A DNA stretch of 64,000 nucleotides from Paenirhodobacter hankyongi. Its GTDB lineage: Bacteria; Pseudomonadota; Alphaproteobacteria; Rhodobacterales; Rhodobacteraceae. Position 1 is the stretch's first letter, and every line of letters starts with the position of its first letter. Shown piece after piece: positions 1 to 8,447 of this stretch. The notes under the pieces were generated by a model. The model had not been told where the DNA came from. It saw only the letters and a program-made list of their open reading frames with translations, and did not search any database. The DNA is taken from the NCBI RefSeq assembly GCF_003664585.1, contig NZ_RCHI01000009.1, forward strand, positions 1 through 64,000. The letters are read 5' to 3'. Made by a program: the position numbers and the translations under genes.

Positions 1-199
1 CGAGCAGCTTGCCGAGGCCGAAGCCGTCGACGCCGCAATTGTTCGAGGCGATGGTCAGGTCCTTGACCCCGCTTGCGACCAGCGCGTCGATCAAGAGTTC
101 CGGAATGCCGCACAGGCCGAACCCGCCCGCCGCAATCGTCATCCCGTCGACCAGAAGCCCGTCCAGGGCCTCCGACGCCGAGCCGTAGATCTTTCTCAT
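1..199 (-). CDS. scoA: 3-oxoacid CoA-transferase subunit A (partial, N-terminal 66 aa)
   Basis: Subunit A of a family I CoA-transferase, which moves CoA from succinyl-CoA or acetyl-CoA to a 3-oxoacid such as acetoacetate. Only the first 66 residues lie in the window; the rest runs off the left edge. The visible part holds the family I signature GGFGLCGIP (about residues 25-33) and a SNNCG stretch near residue 51. The ATG overlaps the TGA of the upstream rpoN paralogue by 4 nt (ATGA), and a GGGAGG lies about 10 nt upstream, so the two genes should be translationally coupled. In this context it would activate the 3-oxoacid made by the ketone carboxylase encoded at 5.3-13 kb. The substrate is inferred from neighbours, not from sequence. 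Subunit B presumably follows outside the window. Confidence 0.88.
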   Translation of the reverse strand, partial: MRKIYGSASEALDGLLVDGMTIAAGGFGLCGIPELLIDALVASGVKDLTIASNNCGVDGFGLGKLL

Positions 200-1485
200 G
201 AGGTCCGTCCTCCCTTTCCTCTGTCGCGGGCCGGCGGAATGCCCGCCCGGGCCCGATGATTGGCGACCGCGCGGCGCGAGAGCGCGATGCCGCGCCCGGC
301 CAGAACCGCGACGAGCGCGTCGTCGCCGAGTGGCGCCGCCGCCGGTTCGGCGGCAATGATCTCGGCCAGCAGGGCGCGCAGCGCCGGCGCCGGCACCCGC
401 CCCTGCCCGCGCGAGCCGGTGCGCGCGAAGAAGGCCTCCATCGGCAGCATGCCGCGCGGCGTCTGCAGCAAGAGCCCGCTGCGCACCCGGCTGATCGTGC
501 TGTCATGAAAGCCGAGCGCGCGCGCCACCTCGGCGCAGGTCAGCGGCACCAGCGCCGCCGGCCCGGTTTCCACAAACGCCTGCTGGCGCGCGACGACATG
601 GGCCGCCACCTCGAGCACCATGCGGTTGCGGCGCGACAGCGTGCGCGCGATCCATTTCGCGGTGGCGAGCGCGCCGGGCGACGCGCCCTGATCGGTCACC
701 GACACCGCCGGCAGCGCCTCGCGGTTCAGCGCGACCTGCCAGCCGCCGGCCGCGCGCGTGACGATCAGGTCGGGGGCGCGGCGCAGCTCGGGGGCATCGC
801 CGAAATGCGCGCCGGGCTTCGGATCGAGCCGGCGCAACTGCGCGACGAGCGCGGCGAGGTCCTCGGCGCCGACACCGCAGCGCGCCTGCAAGCTGGCCGC
901 CTCGCCGCGCGCGAGCAGCGGCAGGTTCTCGAGCAGGCGCTGCATCGGCGCGCTCAGCGCCTCGCGGTCGGCGAGCTGCAGCGCCAGGCATTCGGCGAGC
1001 GTGCGGGCGAAAAGCCCGGCGGGCTCCATCTGCTGCAGCCGGGCGAGCACCGCCTCGGCCTCGGCCAGCGTGCAGCCCGCCCGCGCCGCCAGGCCTGAAA
1101 GCGGCGCACCGAGCCAGCCGCTCGGCTCCAGCGCCTCGGCCAGCACGGCGGCAATCGCCGCCTCGCGCGGGGAGCGGACCAGAAGGCCGATCTGGCGCGC
1201 GACATGGGCATGCAGTCCGGGCGCGGCATCGGCCATCCGCTCGGCCTCGCCGCCATCGCCGCCCGCCTGCGGCCGCCAGCGCGGCGGCGCGCGGCCCGGG
1301 CGCGGCGCGTCAGGCTCGGGATCGGGCAGCGTGACCTGCAGGCAGGGGTTGTCGGCCGCCGCCGCGACCAGGGCCCCGCACAGCCCGGCACTGTCCATCT
1401 GCAGATACTCGAGCGCCTGCCGCATCGCCTGCGACATCTGCACCGACATCTTCTGCCCGAGCCCGAGGCCCGTCACTGCGCGCAT
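196..1485 (-). CDS. rpoN: RNA polymerase sigma-54 factor (RpoN paralogue)
   Basis: Sigma-54, 429 aa, directs RNA polymerase to -24/-12 promoters and needs an AAA+ activator. Region I is visible at residues 1-50 ([20 protein letters not shown]), followed by a short Pro/Asp-rich region II, a core-binding segment, a helix-turn-helix near 315-337 (FHDSTISRV) and the RpoN box near 404-413. That box reads [10 protein letters not shown], clearly diverged from the usual ARRTVAKYRE. I chose the ATG at 1485 over one 51 nt upstream because GGAGGGG sits 5 nt before it and the protein then begins directly with region I. The gene lies between a CobW-type GTPase and a CoA-transferase subunit in one operon that itself has a -24/-12 promoter. 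This suggests a dedicated, self-controlled paralogue rather than the housekeeping nitrogen sigma factor. Confidence 0.93.
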   Translation of the reverse strand: MRAVTGLGLGQKMSVQMSQAMRQALEYLQMDSAGLCGALVAAAADNPCLQVTLPDPEPDAPRPGRAPPRWRPQAGGDGGEAERMADAAPGLHAHVARQIGLLVRSPREAAIAAVLAEALEPSGWLGAPLSGLAARAGCTLAEAEAVLARLQQMEPAGLFARTLAECLALQLADREALSAPMQRLLENLPLLARGEAASLQARCGVGAEDLAALVAQLRRLDPKPGAHFGDAPELRRAPDLIVTRAAGGWQVALNREALPAVSVTDQGASPGALATAKWIARTLSRRNRMVLEVAAHVVARQQAFVETGPAALVPLTCAEVARALGFHDSTISRVRSGLLLQTPRGMLPMEAFFARTGSRGQGRVPAPALRALLAEIIAAEPAAAPLGDDALVAVLAGRGIALSRRAVANHRARAGIPPARDRGKGGRTS

Positions 1486-1545
1486 CTGCCCCTCCGCCAC
1501 CGCGGGCCACAGTAGCGCCCGACGCCGGCCGGGCAAGCTCCGGTC

Positions 1546-2790
1546 TCAGCCATGGCGGCGGATCTCGCCCAGGAACCGCGGCTGGACGATGAACGCCTCG
1601 GAGGCGAACCCCTGCCGCGGGGTGAGCGGGACGCGCTCGGCCAGCCAGCTGCGGGTGGGCAGGCCCGGGGTGGTCGCGGCGCGGCGCAGCGCCTCGCGGT
1701 CGCCGGGCGTCGCGGCCAGGCGGGTGCGGATCGCGGCCTCGTCGGCGGGGGCGAGATCCTCGCCGATGAAGACGAGGCGGCCGCGCCGGTCGGAGAGCGC
1801 CCCGCCGCGCGGCCAGGCCGGCAGGCGCACCGGCAGGCAGGCGGTACCGTCGACGCATTGCACCACCACCGGCACCTCGAGCCCGGGCACCGCCATCAGC
1901 CCCTTCACCCGCAGCAGCCGGCCGCTCCAGGCCTCGAGGATCTGGCCGAGCGCGAGGGCAAAGCCGCGCCAGCCCGGCGCCTCGTGGAACTCGACGACGA
2001 AGCTGCGCACCCGCCCCGAATGCGACGGCGCATGGCCCTGCCCCGGAGTGGGGAACGGCACGGGCTGCGGCGCGCGCAGCGCGGTCACCGCGCCAAGCCA
2101 GTCGGTCGCGTCGGCGGGCACCGCCTCGGCGGCATAGAGCCCCGCGCCGAAAATCGCGGCGGGATCGGCCTCGCCCTCGGTCAGCAGGATCTGCGGCGCA
2201 CCGGGGTTCAGCGCCGCAAGTTCGCGGCGCACCGCGGCGGTCTCGACCTGCCCCGCCAGCGCCGATTTCGACAGCAGCAGCCGGTCTGCGAGGCTGACCT
2301 GCACCCGCGCCTCGCGGTGGCGCGGCAGCTGCATCCGCGCGCGCTCGCAATCGACGACGGTCAGCACCCCGTCACAGCGGAACCGCGCCGAGACCAGCCG
2401 GTCCTCCATCAGCGCGCGCAGGACCGGCGCCGGGTCGGCGAGCCCCGTCGTCTCGATCAGCACCCGCGTCACCGGTGCAATCTCGCGCCGCGACATGCGT
2501 TCGTGCAGGCGCATCAGCGCGCGCATCAGGTCGCCCTGCACGGTGCAGCACAGACAGCCCGAATCAAGGATGACGAGGCTGTCGTCGATTCGCTCGACGA
2601 GGTGGTGGTCGATGCCGATCTCGCCCAGCTCGTTGATGAAAACCGCCGCGCCGGCCATCTCGGGCCGGGCCGTCAGCGCGTTCAGAAGCGTCGTCTTGCC
2701 GGCACCGAGAAAGCCCGTGAGCACCGTCACCGGCACCCGTCCCCCCGCTTTTGCCGCAACCGCAAAGGGTGCAGAGCCGTTCTTGTCCAT
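1546..2790 (-). CDS. CobW/COG0523-family GTPase, putative metallochaperone
   Basis: G3E-family GTPase of the CobW/COG0523 group, 414 aa; relatives deliver metals to target enzymes. Visible motifs are Walker A GFLGAGKT (26-33), the metal-binding CxCC (C79-L-C-C82), ETTG (113-116) and the base-specificity region SKSA (174-177), where the usual Asp of NKxD/SKxD is Ala. A CobW C-terminal domain follows. I chose the ATG at 2790 because GGAGG lies 7 nt upstream; an in-frame ATG at 2796 would leave almost no spacing. It is the first gene after the sigma-54-type promoter at 2821-2837, 60 nt upstream of rpoN. Its position beside a ketone carboxylase (acetone carboxylases hold Mn, acetophenone carboxylase Zn) makes metal insertion into that enzyme a reasonable but unproven role. 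Confidence 0.85.
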   Translation of the reverse strand: MDKNGSAPFAVAAKAGGRVPVTVLTGFLGAGKTTLLNALTARPEMAGAAVFINELGEIGIDHHLVERIDDSLVILDSGCLCCTVQGDLMRALMRLHERMSRREIAPVTRVLIETTGLADPAPVLRALMEDRLVSARFRCDGVLTVVDCERARMQLPRHREARVQVSLADRLLLSKSALAGQVETAAVRRELAALNPGAPQILLTEGEADPAAIFGAGLYAAEAVPADATDWLGAVTALRAPQPVPFPTPGQGHAPSHSGRVRSFVVEFHEAPGWRGFALALGQILEAWSGRLLRVKGLMAVPGLEVPVVVQCVDGTACLPVRLPAWPRGGALSDRRGRLVFIGEDLAPADEAAIRTRLAATPGDREALRRAATTPGLPTRSWLAERVPLTPRQGFASEAFIVQPRFLGEIRRHG

Positions 2791-2820
2791 CGTCATTCCT
2801 CCCTCTCCCGAAGGAACAGG

Positions 2821-2837
2821 AAGCAGGTTTCTTGCCA
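2821..2837 (-). promoter_or_regulatory. sigma-54 (-24/-12) promoter of the cobW-like/rpoN/scoA operon
   Basis: On the minus strand the sequence reads TGGCAAGAAACCTGCTT. GG at -24 and GC at -12 are exactly 12 nt apart, as sigma-54 requires. Predicted transcription start is near 2811, about 20 nt before the GTPase start codon. It shares 14 of 17 bases with the element in front of the carboxylase operon at 13160-13176, including the atypical CCTGCTT at -12. Confidence 0.8.
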
Positions 2838-3223
2838 GTTGACCAAGCGGCAACGAAGACCGGGACTTACTGCGGCGCGGAGGCCGCCCGCCCGCCCGGC
2901 ACCGGACGAGGACCGGACGGCAGACGCGGCCGGGCGTCCGGTTTCCGGACGCGGCGATCGGCCCGGCGCATGCCGGGAACCGGACCCGCCCCTCTGGAAT
3001 TGCCGCGCCGCAGCGTCGCGGACCCGGGCTGCGGACCCGCCCGGGGAGGGCGCCCCGCCCCCTTCGCGCAAGAGAATTTCCCTTTTCGCAAAGGGGAATG
3101 CTAAGCTGCGCGCGAGGAGAGGAGACAGGCCCGGCACGACCGGGCACCTGCCGCAGACGTCTCGGGGAGGAGACGGGCGCAGCAGGGGGCGACCGGCCCC
3201 TGTCTCCAGGGAGGAGAAGTCAC
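2838..3223. promoter_or_regulatory. divergent intergenic region between cobW-like gene and acxR
   Basis: No gene is seen in this stretch. At 3063-3098 there are two direct repeats, TTCGCGCAAGAGAA (3063) and TTCGCAAAGGGGAA (3085), 22 bp apart (two helical turns). The second is embedded in an imperfect dyad TTCCCTTTT-CGC-AAAGGGGAA at 3078-3098. Both are candidate activator sites. At 3158-3175 the acxR leader can form a stem CGTCTC/GAGACG with loop GGGGAG, followed by a stem CAGGGG/CCCCTG at 3183-3202 just before the acxR ribosome binding site. I see no clear -35/-10 for acxR. Confidence 0.4.
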
Positions 3224-5203
3224 ATGCCACAGACGATGCTGCGTCAGCGGTTGTCGCGCCCCGAGAACGACACCCAGATCATGACCTCGTGGGAACGGTT
3301 CATGGAGGGGCAGGAACCGGGATCGGACGCGCTGCGCCGGCTGATCGACGATTCATGGCGGCGCTGTCACGGCGCGGTCGACCCGGGACGCCAGAGCGCG
3401 CCCCTGCCCGCCATGGGCGACGCGCTGCACGACCTGCTCGCCGACAGCGAGGACCTGATGCAGGCCGGCGCGCCGGTGATCGCCTCGGCCCGCGACTTCC
3501 TGTTCGAGACCGGCACGGTGATGGTGCTGACCGACTGCGCCGGCAAGGTGCTCAGCGTCGAGGGGGACAATGCCCTGCGCGACCCGAGCGAGGCGATTCA
3601 CCTGATGCCCGGCGCCGACTGGAGCGAGACCGCCTGCGGCACCAACGCGATCGGCACCACGCTGCAGATCGGCCAGCCGATCCAGATCCACGCCGCCGAG
3701 CATTACTGCTCGGGGATCAAGCACTGGTCGTGCTCGGCCGCGGTGATCCGCGAGCCGGTGAGCGGCGCCACGCTCGGCGCGATCGACATCTCGGGGCTGA
3801 ACGAAAGCTACAGCCGGCACAGCCTCGCGCTCGCCATCGCCGCGGCGGGGCGGATCGAGAACCGCCTGGTGCAGCGCGAGCTGAAGCTGCGCTATCAGCT
3901 GCTCGACCAGTGCCTCGAGCGGCTGCGCGGCCCGGGGCGGGACGGGCTGATCGTCTTCGACCGCTCGGGCCGGCCGATCAAGACGAACGAGCGGGCGGCG
4001 GCGCTGATGGCGGAACTGGCGAAGACCGGGGCGGAGGATGCGCAGTCGATCCGCAACCTGCTGCTGCCCTGGAAGAAGGGCCGCGTCGCCCCCGAGAACA
4101 TGCCGGGCTGGATCGACCACGACTGGATCGAACCGGTGCATCAGGAGGGCGAGCGGCTCGGGGCGGTGCTGGTGCTGCCCGACCGCGCGGCAACGGTGCG
4201 GCGCGCCGGGCTGCGCACCGTCGCGCCCCGTCCGGGCGTCGATCCCTTCGACCGGCTGTCCGGAACGGCGCCGGCCTATCTCGAGGCAATCCGCCGCGCC
4301 CGGCTCCTGGCAAAAAGCCCCGCGCCCGTGCTGTTGCTGGGCGAGACCGGGGTCGGCAAGGACGCCTTCGCCCAGGCCCTGCACGAGGCGGGCCCGCAGG
4401 CCAGGGGCCCCTTCGTCGCGATCAATTGCGGCGGCTTCTCGCGCGAGCTGCTGACCTCGGAGCTGTTCGGCTATGCCGACGGCGCCTTCACCGGCGCGCG
4501 CCGCGGCGGCATGACCGGCAAGATCGAGGCGGCCGACGGCGGCACGCTGTTCCTCGACGAGATCGGGGAGATGCCGCTCGATCTGCAACCGCATCTGCTG
4601 CGCGTGCTGGAAACGGGCGAAGTCTACCGCATCGGCGAGAACCGGCCGCGCAAGGTGAAGCTGCGGCTGATCGCGGCGACCAACCGCGACCTGAAGACCG
4701 AGGCGGGCGAGGGCCGGTTCCGGCTCGACCTGTTCTACCGCATCGCCGTGACCTCGCTGAAGCTGCCGGCACTGCGCGAACGGATGTCGGACCTGCCGGC
4801 GCTTGCCGCGCATCTGGTGGCCCAGATCGCCGCGCGCTACGAAAGCCCGGTGCCGGCGATCGCGCCCGCGGTCCTCGTGGCGCTGGCGGGCCACGACTGG
4901 CCCGGCAACATCCGCGAGCTGCGCAATGTGCTCGAGGGGATGTTCCTTGAAAGCGAGGGCGCGATCCTGCGGCCCGAGGCGCTGCCGCCCGAGCTGCAGC
5001 TCACGCCCCGGCTGATCGGCCTGGCCGAGGCGCTGTCGCCGCTCGACCGGGCCGAGCGCGACGCGATCGCCGCCGCGATCCGGCGCCATCAGGGCAACAT
5101 GACCTCGGCCGCGCGCGATCTCGGCATTGCCAAGAGCACGCTCTACGTCCGGCTCGACAAGCTCGGACTGAAGGACCACATCGCGCAGCTGCGCGAGGGC
5201 TGA
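3224..5203 (+). CDS. acxR: sigma-54-dependent activator, AcxR/AcoR type
   Basis: Bacterial enhancer-binding protein, 659 aa, that hydrolyses ATP to open sigma-54 promoters. The order is an N-terminal GAF-type sensor region (about 60-200), a linker, a AAA+ domain with Walker A GETGVGKD (373-380) and GAFTGA (420-425, contacts sigma-54), and a Fis-type helix-turn-helix (625-649, [20 protein letters not shown]). This is the architecture of AcoR and of AcxR, the activator of acetone carboxylase genes in Xanthobacter and R. capsulatus. The ATG at 3224 was chosen because GGGAGGAGAA precedes it by 5 nt; the longer frame from 3098 lacks family similarity. It is divergent from the rpoN operon and convergent with the carboxylase operon, so it very likely controls both through the two -24/-12 elements. 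The effector (ketone or alcohol) is unknown. Confidence 0.9.
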   Translation: MPQTMLRQRLSRPENDTQIMTSWERFMEGQEPGSDALRRLIDDSWRRCHGAVDPGRQSAPLPAMGDALHDLLADSEDLMQAGAPVIASARDFLFETGTVMVLTDCAGKVLSVEGDNALRDPSEAIHLMPGADWSETACGTNAIGTTLQIGQPIQIHAAEHYCSGIKHWSCSAAVIREPVSGATLGAIDISGLNESYSRHSLALAIAAAGRIENRLVQRELKLRYQLLDQCLERLRGPGRDGLIVFDRSGRPIKTNERAAALMAELAKTGAEDAQSIRNLLLPWKKGRVAPENMPGWIDHDWIEPVHQEGERLGAVLVLPDRAATVRRAGLRTVAPRPGVDPFDRLSGTAPAYLEAIRRARLLAKSPAPVLLLGETGVGKDAFAQALHEAGPQARGPFVAINCGGFSRELLTSELFGYADGAFTGARRGGMTGKIEAADGGTLFLDEIGEMPLDLQPHLLRVLETGEVYRIGENRPRKVKLRLIAATNRDLKTEAGEGRFRLDLFYRIAVTSLKLPALRERMSDLPALAAHLVAQIAARYESPVPAIAPAVLVALAGHDWPGNIRELRNVLEGMFLESEGAILRPEALPPELQLTPRLIGLAEALSPLDRAERDAIAAAIRRHQGNMTSAARDLGIAKSTLYVRLDKLGLKDHIAQLREG

Positions 5204-5211
5204 AACGGGAA

Positions 5212-5237
5212 ACGGCACCCGGGGTCCCGGGTGCCGT
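5212..5237. terminator. bidirectional hairpin between acxR and the carboxylase operon
   Basis: A perfect 12-bp inverted repeat (ACGGCACCCGGG / CCCGGGTGCCGT) with a 2-nt centre lies between two converging genes, 8 nt after the acxR stop. It has no T tract, so termination efficiency is uncertain, but position and strength fit a shared terminator. Confidence 0.6.
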
Positions 5238-5294
5238 CCCTGCAGCGCGCCCCCTGGAGGAGGAATGGCAGGCGCCGCAAAGCGCGTGGGGCCC

Positions 5295-6125
5295 TCAGGC
5301 CGGAACGGTGCCGCGCAGGCGGGCGACGGCCTCGAGCACCGCCTCGGGCGCATGGGCGACCGGCACTTCGGCGAAAAGGAACTGCCCCGCACCGGTCTCG
5401 GGCAGCGGTTCGCCGGCGAAGAGCGCCGCCGTCACATCCCGCCCGGTCGCCGCCGGATCGGTGCCGATCACCGCATCGAAGCCGCCCTGCCCCGGCGCCG
5501 CGCCGCGCCCGACCACCGCCCAGCGGTAATGCCGCGCGGCGTTCAGGATCGGCGCATAGCGATCGGCCGGACCGGGCTCGGCCCCTTCCTCAAGAAGCAG
5601 CCCGCCCACCGGCCGGCTGGCGACACAGCGGATGAAATCGGCCATGTACATCGCCGCATCCTCGACCGCGTCGGCATCGACCTCGGCCTCGCGCCCGGCC
5701 GCGACCTGCGCCTCGGCCAGCCACGTCCCCGGCGCCGGCATCGCCAGAACCAAAGGCACCTGGCCCTGCAGATGGGCGCCGACCGCCACCGTCACCTCGT
5801 CGAGCAGCGCCCGCGGGCCCTCCTCCTCGAGCATCCGGCGCAGGGGATAGGGGACGCGCTTCTTCGCCCCCATCTCGGCCGCAAGCCCCGGGTGACGCGC
5901 CCGCCAGGAACGGAACATGTCGCCCACGTCGACCACCGCCACGTCGCCGCGCAGCAGGCCCCGGGCCTGGGTGAACCACGACAGGTATTTCGCCGCGCCC
6001 TCGGCCCAGGGGTCGCCCGCCTCGCCCAGCAGAAGCCGCCGGGCATAGCCCGACGACTCCAGCCAGACCCGCAGCGCCTTCGTGCCCGAACCCTTGGGCA
6101 GATCCTCTGCGAGAGACTGGCTCAT
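5295..6125 (-). CDS. fifth gene of the Apc-type carboxylase operon (putative epsilon subunit)
   Basis: A 276-aa soluble protein, last gene of the carboxylase operon; its ATG overlaps the TGA of the 756-aa subunit by 4 nt. I recognise no clear catalytic motif. Features are a PLVLAMPAPGTWLAEAQ stretch near 120-140, a DAAMYMADFIRC helix and a GGLLLEEG segment, which give a faint impression of a TIM-barrel, UROD-like fold. That fold is a guess. In Aromatoleum acetophenone carboxylase the fifth gene encodes a roughly 34-kDa subunit that is required for activity but separable from the core complex. Size, position and coupling here fit that subunit. The three-subunit acetone carboxylases have no equivalent. 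Assignment rests on gene order, not on motifs. Confidence 0.6.
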   Translation of the reverse strand: MSQSLAEDLPKGSGTKALRVWLESSGYARRLLLGEAGDPWAEGAAKYLSWFTQARGLLRGDVAVVDVGDMFRSWRARHPGLAAEMGAKKRVPYPLRRMLEEEGPRALLDEVTVAVGAHLQGQVPLVLAMPAPGTWLAEAQVAAGREAEVDADAVEDAAMYMADFIRCVASRPVGGLLLEEGAEPGPADRYAPILNAARHYRWAVVGRGAAPGQGGFDAVIGTDPAATGRDVTAALFAGEPLPETGAGQFLFAEVPVAHAPEAVLEAVARLRGTVPA

Positions 6126-8392
6126 TGCTTCTCGTCTCCCGGCACGCCCGCCGCCGCCAGACGCGCCTCGAGCTCGGCGATGCGCACGTCCTTCGGGTGG
6201 ACCATGTAGTTCGGCTTCGGCTCGTCGCCGCGGCGGGTCTTGTCGGGCGAGCCCATGTAGAGCGTCTCGACATCGTCCCCCCAGCAGCCGAAATAGGGCA
6301 GATGCGCCGGGGGCTTGGGCTGGTTCCAGCCCTTGACGAACTCGGCATAGGGCACCGAGCGGGCGATGCGCGCCTTGCGCTCGTCGGCGCGCGCCTTCTC
6401 GGTCGCCTCGAAGTCGATCGCCAGCGTCGCCGGGTCGAACACCACCTTGTAGAGCCGCGCCGCCACCTCGGCCGACATCAGCCCCTCCTCGATGTCCTTC
6501 ACCACGCCCACCGGGTCGCGTTCGAGCAGGTCGCCATAGCCCGCACCGGCGCCCTGGCTGATCATGTAGAGCTCGCCCCGCTTCGAGATGTCGAAGCCCA
6601 TGCCCATGTGATGGGTGGTGTAGCGCGCGCCCTCGAAGGGCTGCTCGTTCATGATCTCCTCGATCGAGTGGCGGAATTTCTCCGGCTCGTTCAGCATCAC
6701 GTCATAGACGTCGACGCCCTGCACCTTCGACAGCGGATAGGTGCCGCAGGCATAGCCGCCGAAGAGACCCTGGATCGGCGGGATCTTCGCCCCCTGAGCC
6801 GTGGTCATGAAGCCCCACTGCTCGCTGTCCTTCGTCGCCACCATCATCGTGTAGCCCTGGCCGCCGCGATACTTGCCCGGCGCGATGGCGTCGCGCGTCA
6901 TCTTCTTCGAGACGAGCTGCAGGAACGGCACGTCTTCCTCGTTCACCTCCTGCTCGCCAATATCGGCCATGGTGGCGAAGATCGGCGCCAGCGCATGTTC
7001 GCCATCGCGGTTCGAGGTCGCCCCCGCCCCCATGCCGTTCAGGTCGGCGCAGAGGTTGCCGAGCGTCTCGCCATGCTGGCTGACCCCACCCCAGATGAAG
7101 GTGTTGATCATGTTGAAGGCCGGCGCGTGGACCTTGGTGAACTTCTCCGGGCAGGAGTAGAGGAACTTCGCCACCGCGTGCTGGCCCGCGGTGAAGCCGG
7201 TGAAGATCGACATCAGCGACTGCGAGTTCGGCGCGTCATAGGAACAGTTCAGGATCGAGTGCGGATCGGTGATCACCTCGATCGGCGCCATCGCCGCCTG
7301 ACCGCGCGGCAGGTCGGGCCAGATGTAGCACAGGAAGAGCTGCGACAGCATCCCCTTGAGCCCGCCGAGGATGGTGTTCGTCGCCCGGTTGGTGAACTCG
7401 GGGCTCGAGCCGCGGAAGTCGAAGGTCAGCTGGTCGCCCTTCTTCGTCAGCGTGCAGTTCACCTTGACCACGCAGTTCTCGCGCAGGGTCGAGTCCTGGA
7501 TGATGTAGGTGCGCACCGACATGTCCGGCCATTCCGAGACCCGGCGCTTCACCTCGGCGCGCACGTCCTCCATGGTCAGCCGCAGCGTCGAGATCAGCGC
7601 GTCGGCGCCGTCCGTCTTCAGCGTCTCCTCGATGCGCTGCTTGATGCGCAGGCAGGCGAAGAGCTTCACCTTCATGTCCTCGAGCTGCAGCTTCGGCTCG
7701 CGCACCGAGTTCTGCAGGAAGGTCAGCAGGTCGCGCTTGATCTGATAGTTCTCGACCACCTTGAAGGGCGACATCTTCAGACCCTCGTCCGAGGGGCTTT
7801 CCGCCATCGACGGCATGCCGCCCGGCTCGATCGCGCCGTTCTCGCCCTCGTGCACGGTCGAGGCGACCCAGCACACCAGCCGGCCCTCGTGGAAGATCGG
7901 CAGGATCATCGACTGGTCGGTGTTGTGCACGTTGCCATAGCGGCTGTCGTTGTGGATGAAGCCGTCGCCGTCGCGCACGCCCACGGTGGGCTCGTTCATC
8001 CAGTTCTTGACGATGAACTTGATCGGGTGGTGCACGACCGACGAGAACAGCAGCACGCCGCCCGCCGAGGCGATGGCGAGGTCGCCCGAGGCCGAATAGA
8101 TGCCGGTGATGACATCGCCCCATTTCGCGCCGGGCGCCGCGCCCATCTGCTCGACCATCTCATAGCCCTCGTCGCAGCCGGCCTGCAGCCGGTCGCGGAT
8201 CTTGGCGATGGTATGGGTGTCGGGGACATTGGCGATGGCGTGCTCCTCGTCGGCCGAGCGCGGCATCAGGTCGTGGTTTTGCATGATCTCGGGATCAGGA
8301 CCAAGGAACAGCGTGGTGTCCTCGAGGAACTTCTTGATCAGCTTCATGTCTTCGGCAGAGGGCGCCGGCCCCCCGGTGGTCATGTCTTTCAT
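6122..8392 (-). CDS. Apc/acetone carboxylase-type subunit, hydantoinase B/oxoprolinase (HyuB) family
   Basis: A 756-aa HyuB-family subunit, corresponding to the acetone carboxylase alpha or acetophenone carboxylase Apc4 (beta) chain. In these enzymes the HyuB-like chain carries the carboxylation site, where the ketone enolate meets carboxy-phosphate. Visible family stretches are FRGSSPEFTNRATNT (about 330-345), a GQTLG-like SQHGETLGNL, and a glycine-rich RGGQGY near 560. The ATG at 8392 has AGGAGGAG 6 nt upstream. The gap to the preceding 718-aa gene is 55 nt and contains a perfect 9-bp stem-loop (8416-8440). The stop overlaps the start of the fifth gene. The substrate could be acetone, butanone or an aromatic ketone; the sequence alone does not say. 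Confidence 0.87.
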   Translation of the reverse strand: MKDMTTGGPAPSAEDMKLIKKFLEDTTLFLGPDPEIMQNHDLMPRSADEEHAIANVPDTHTIAKIRDRLQAGCDEGYEMVEQMGAAPGAKWGDVITGIYSASGDLAIASAGGVLLFSSVVHHPIKFIVKNWMNEPTVGVRDGDGFIHNDSRYGNVHNTDQSMILPIFHEGRLVCWVASTVHEGENGAIEPGGMPSMAESPSDEGLKMSPFKVVENYQIKRDLLTFLQNSVREPKLQLEDMKVKLFACLRIKQRIEETLKTDGADALISTLRLTMEDVRAEVKRRVSEWPDMSVRTYIIQDSTLRENCVVKVNCTLTKKGDQLTFDFRGSSPEFTNRATNTILGGLKGMLSQLFLCYIWPDLPRGQAAMAPIEVITDPHSILNCSYDAPNSQSLMSIFTGFTAGQHAVAKFLYSCPEKFTKVHAPAFNMINTFIWGGVSQHGETLGNLCADLNGMGAGATSNRDGEHALAPIFATMADIGEQEVNEEDVPFLQLVSKKMTRDAIAPGKYRGGQGYTMMVATKDSEQWGFMTTAQGAKIPPIQGLFGGYACGTYPLSKVQGVDVYDVMLNEPEKFRHSIEEIMNEQPFEGARYTTHHMGMGFDISKRGELYMISQGAGAGYGDLLERDPVGVVKDIEEGLMSAEVAARLYKVVFDPATLAIDFEATEKARADERKARIARSVPYAEFVKGWNQPKPPAHLPYFGCWGDDVETLYMGSPDKTRRGDEPKPNYMVHPKDVRIAELEARLAAAGVPGDEKQ

Positions 8393-8415
8393 GGGAACTC
8401 CTCCTGTTGGAATGG

Positions 8416-8440
8416 GCCCCGGCGCTCCTCTCGCCGGGGC
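8416..8440 (-). promoter_or_regulatory. intergenic stem-loop with AGAGGAG loop, upstream of the HyuB-type gene
   Basis: A perfect 9-bp stem GCCCCGGCG/CGCCGGGGC closes a 7-nt loop. On the transcribed (minus) strand the loop reads AGAGGAG. It ends 23 nt before the start codon at 8392, upstream of the genuine Shine-Dalgarno. One of three such elements in this operon (see 10632 and 13078). Confidence 0.55.
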
Positions 8441-8447
8441 ACGCGTG

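Noticed and set aside
2838-3223. A -24/-12 promoter for acxR itself
   Set aside because: TGGAATTGCC near 2995 has a partial -24 but no GC at the required spacing.
1552-4950. Long plus-strand open frame across the cobW-like gene and acxR
   Set aside because: It runs antisense to the GTPase and out of frame with acxR; Arg/Gly/Ala-rich composition marks a GC shadow.
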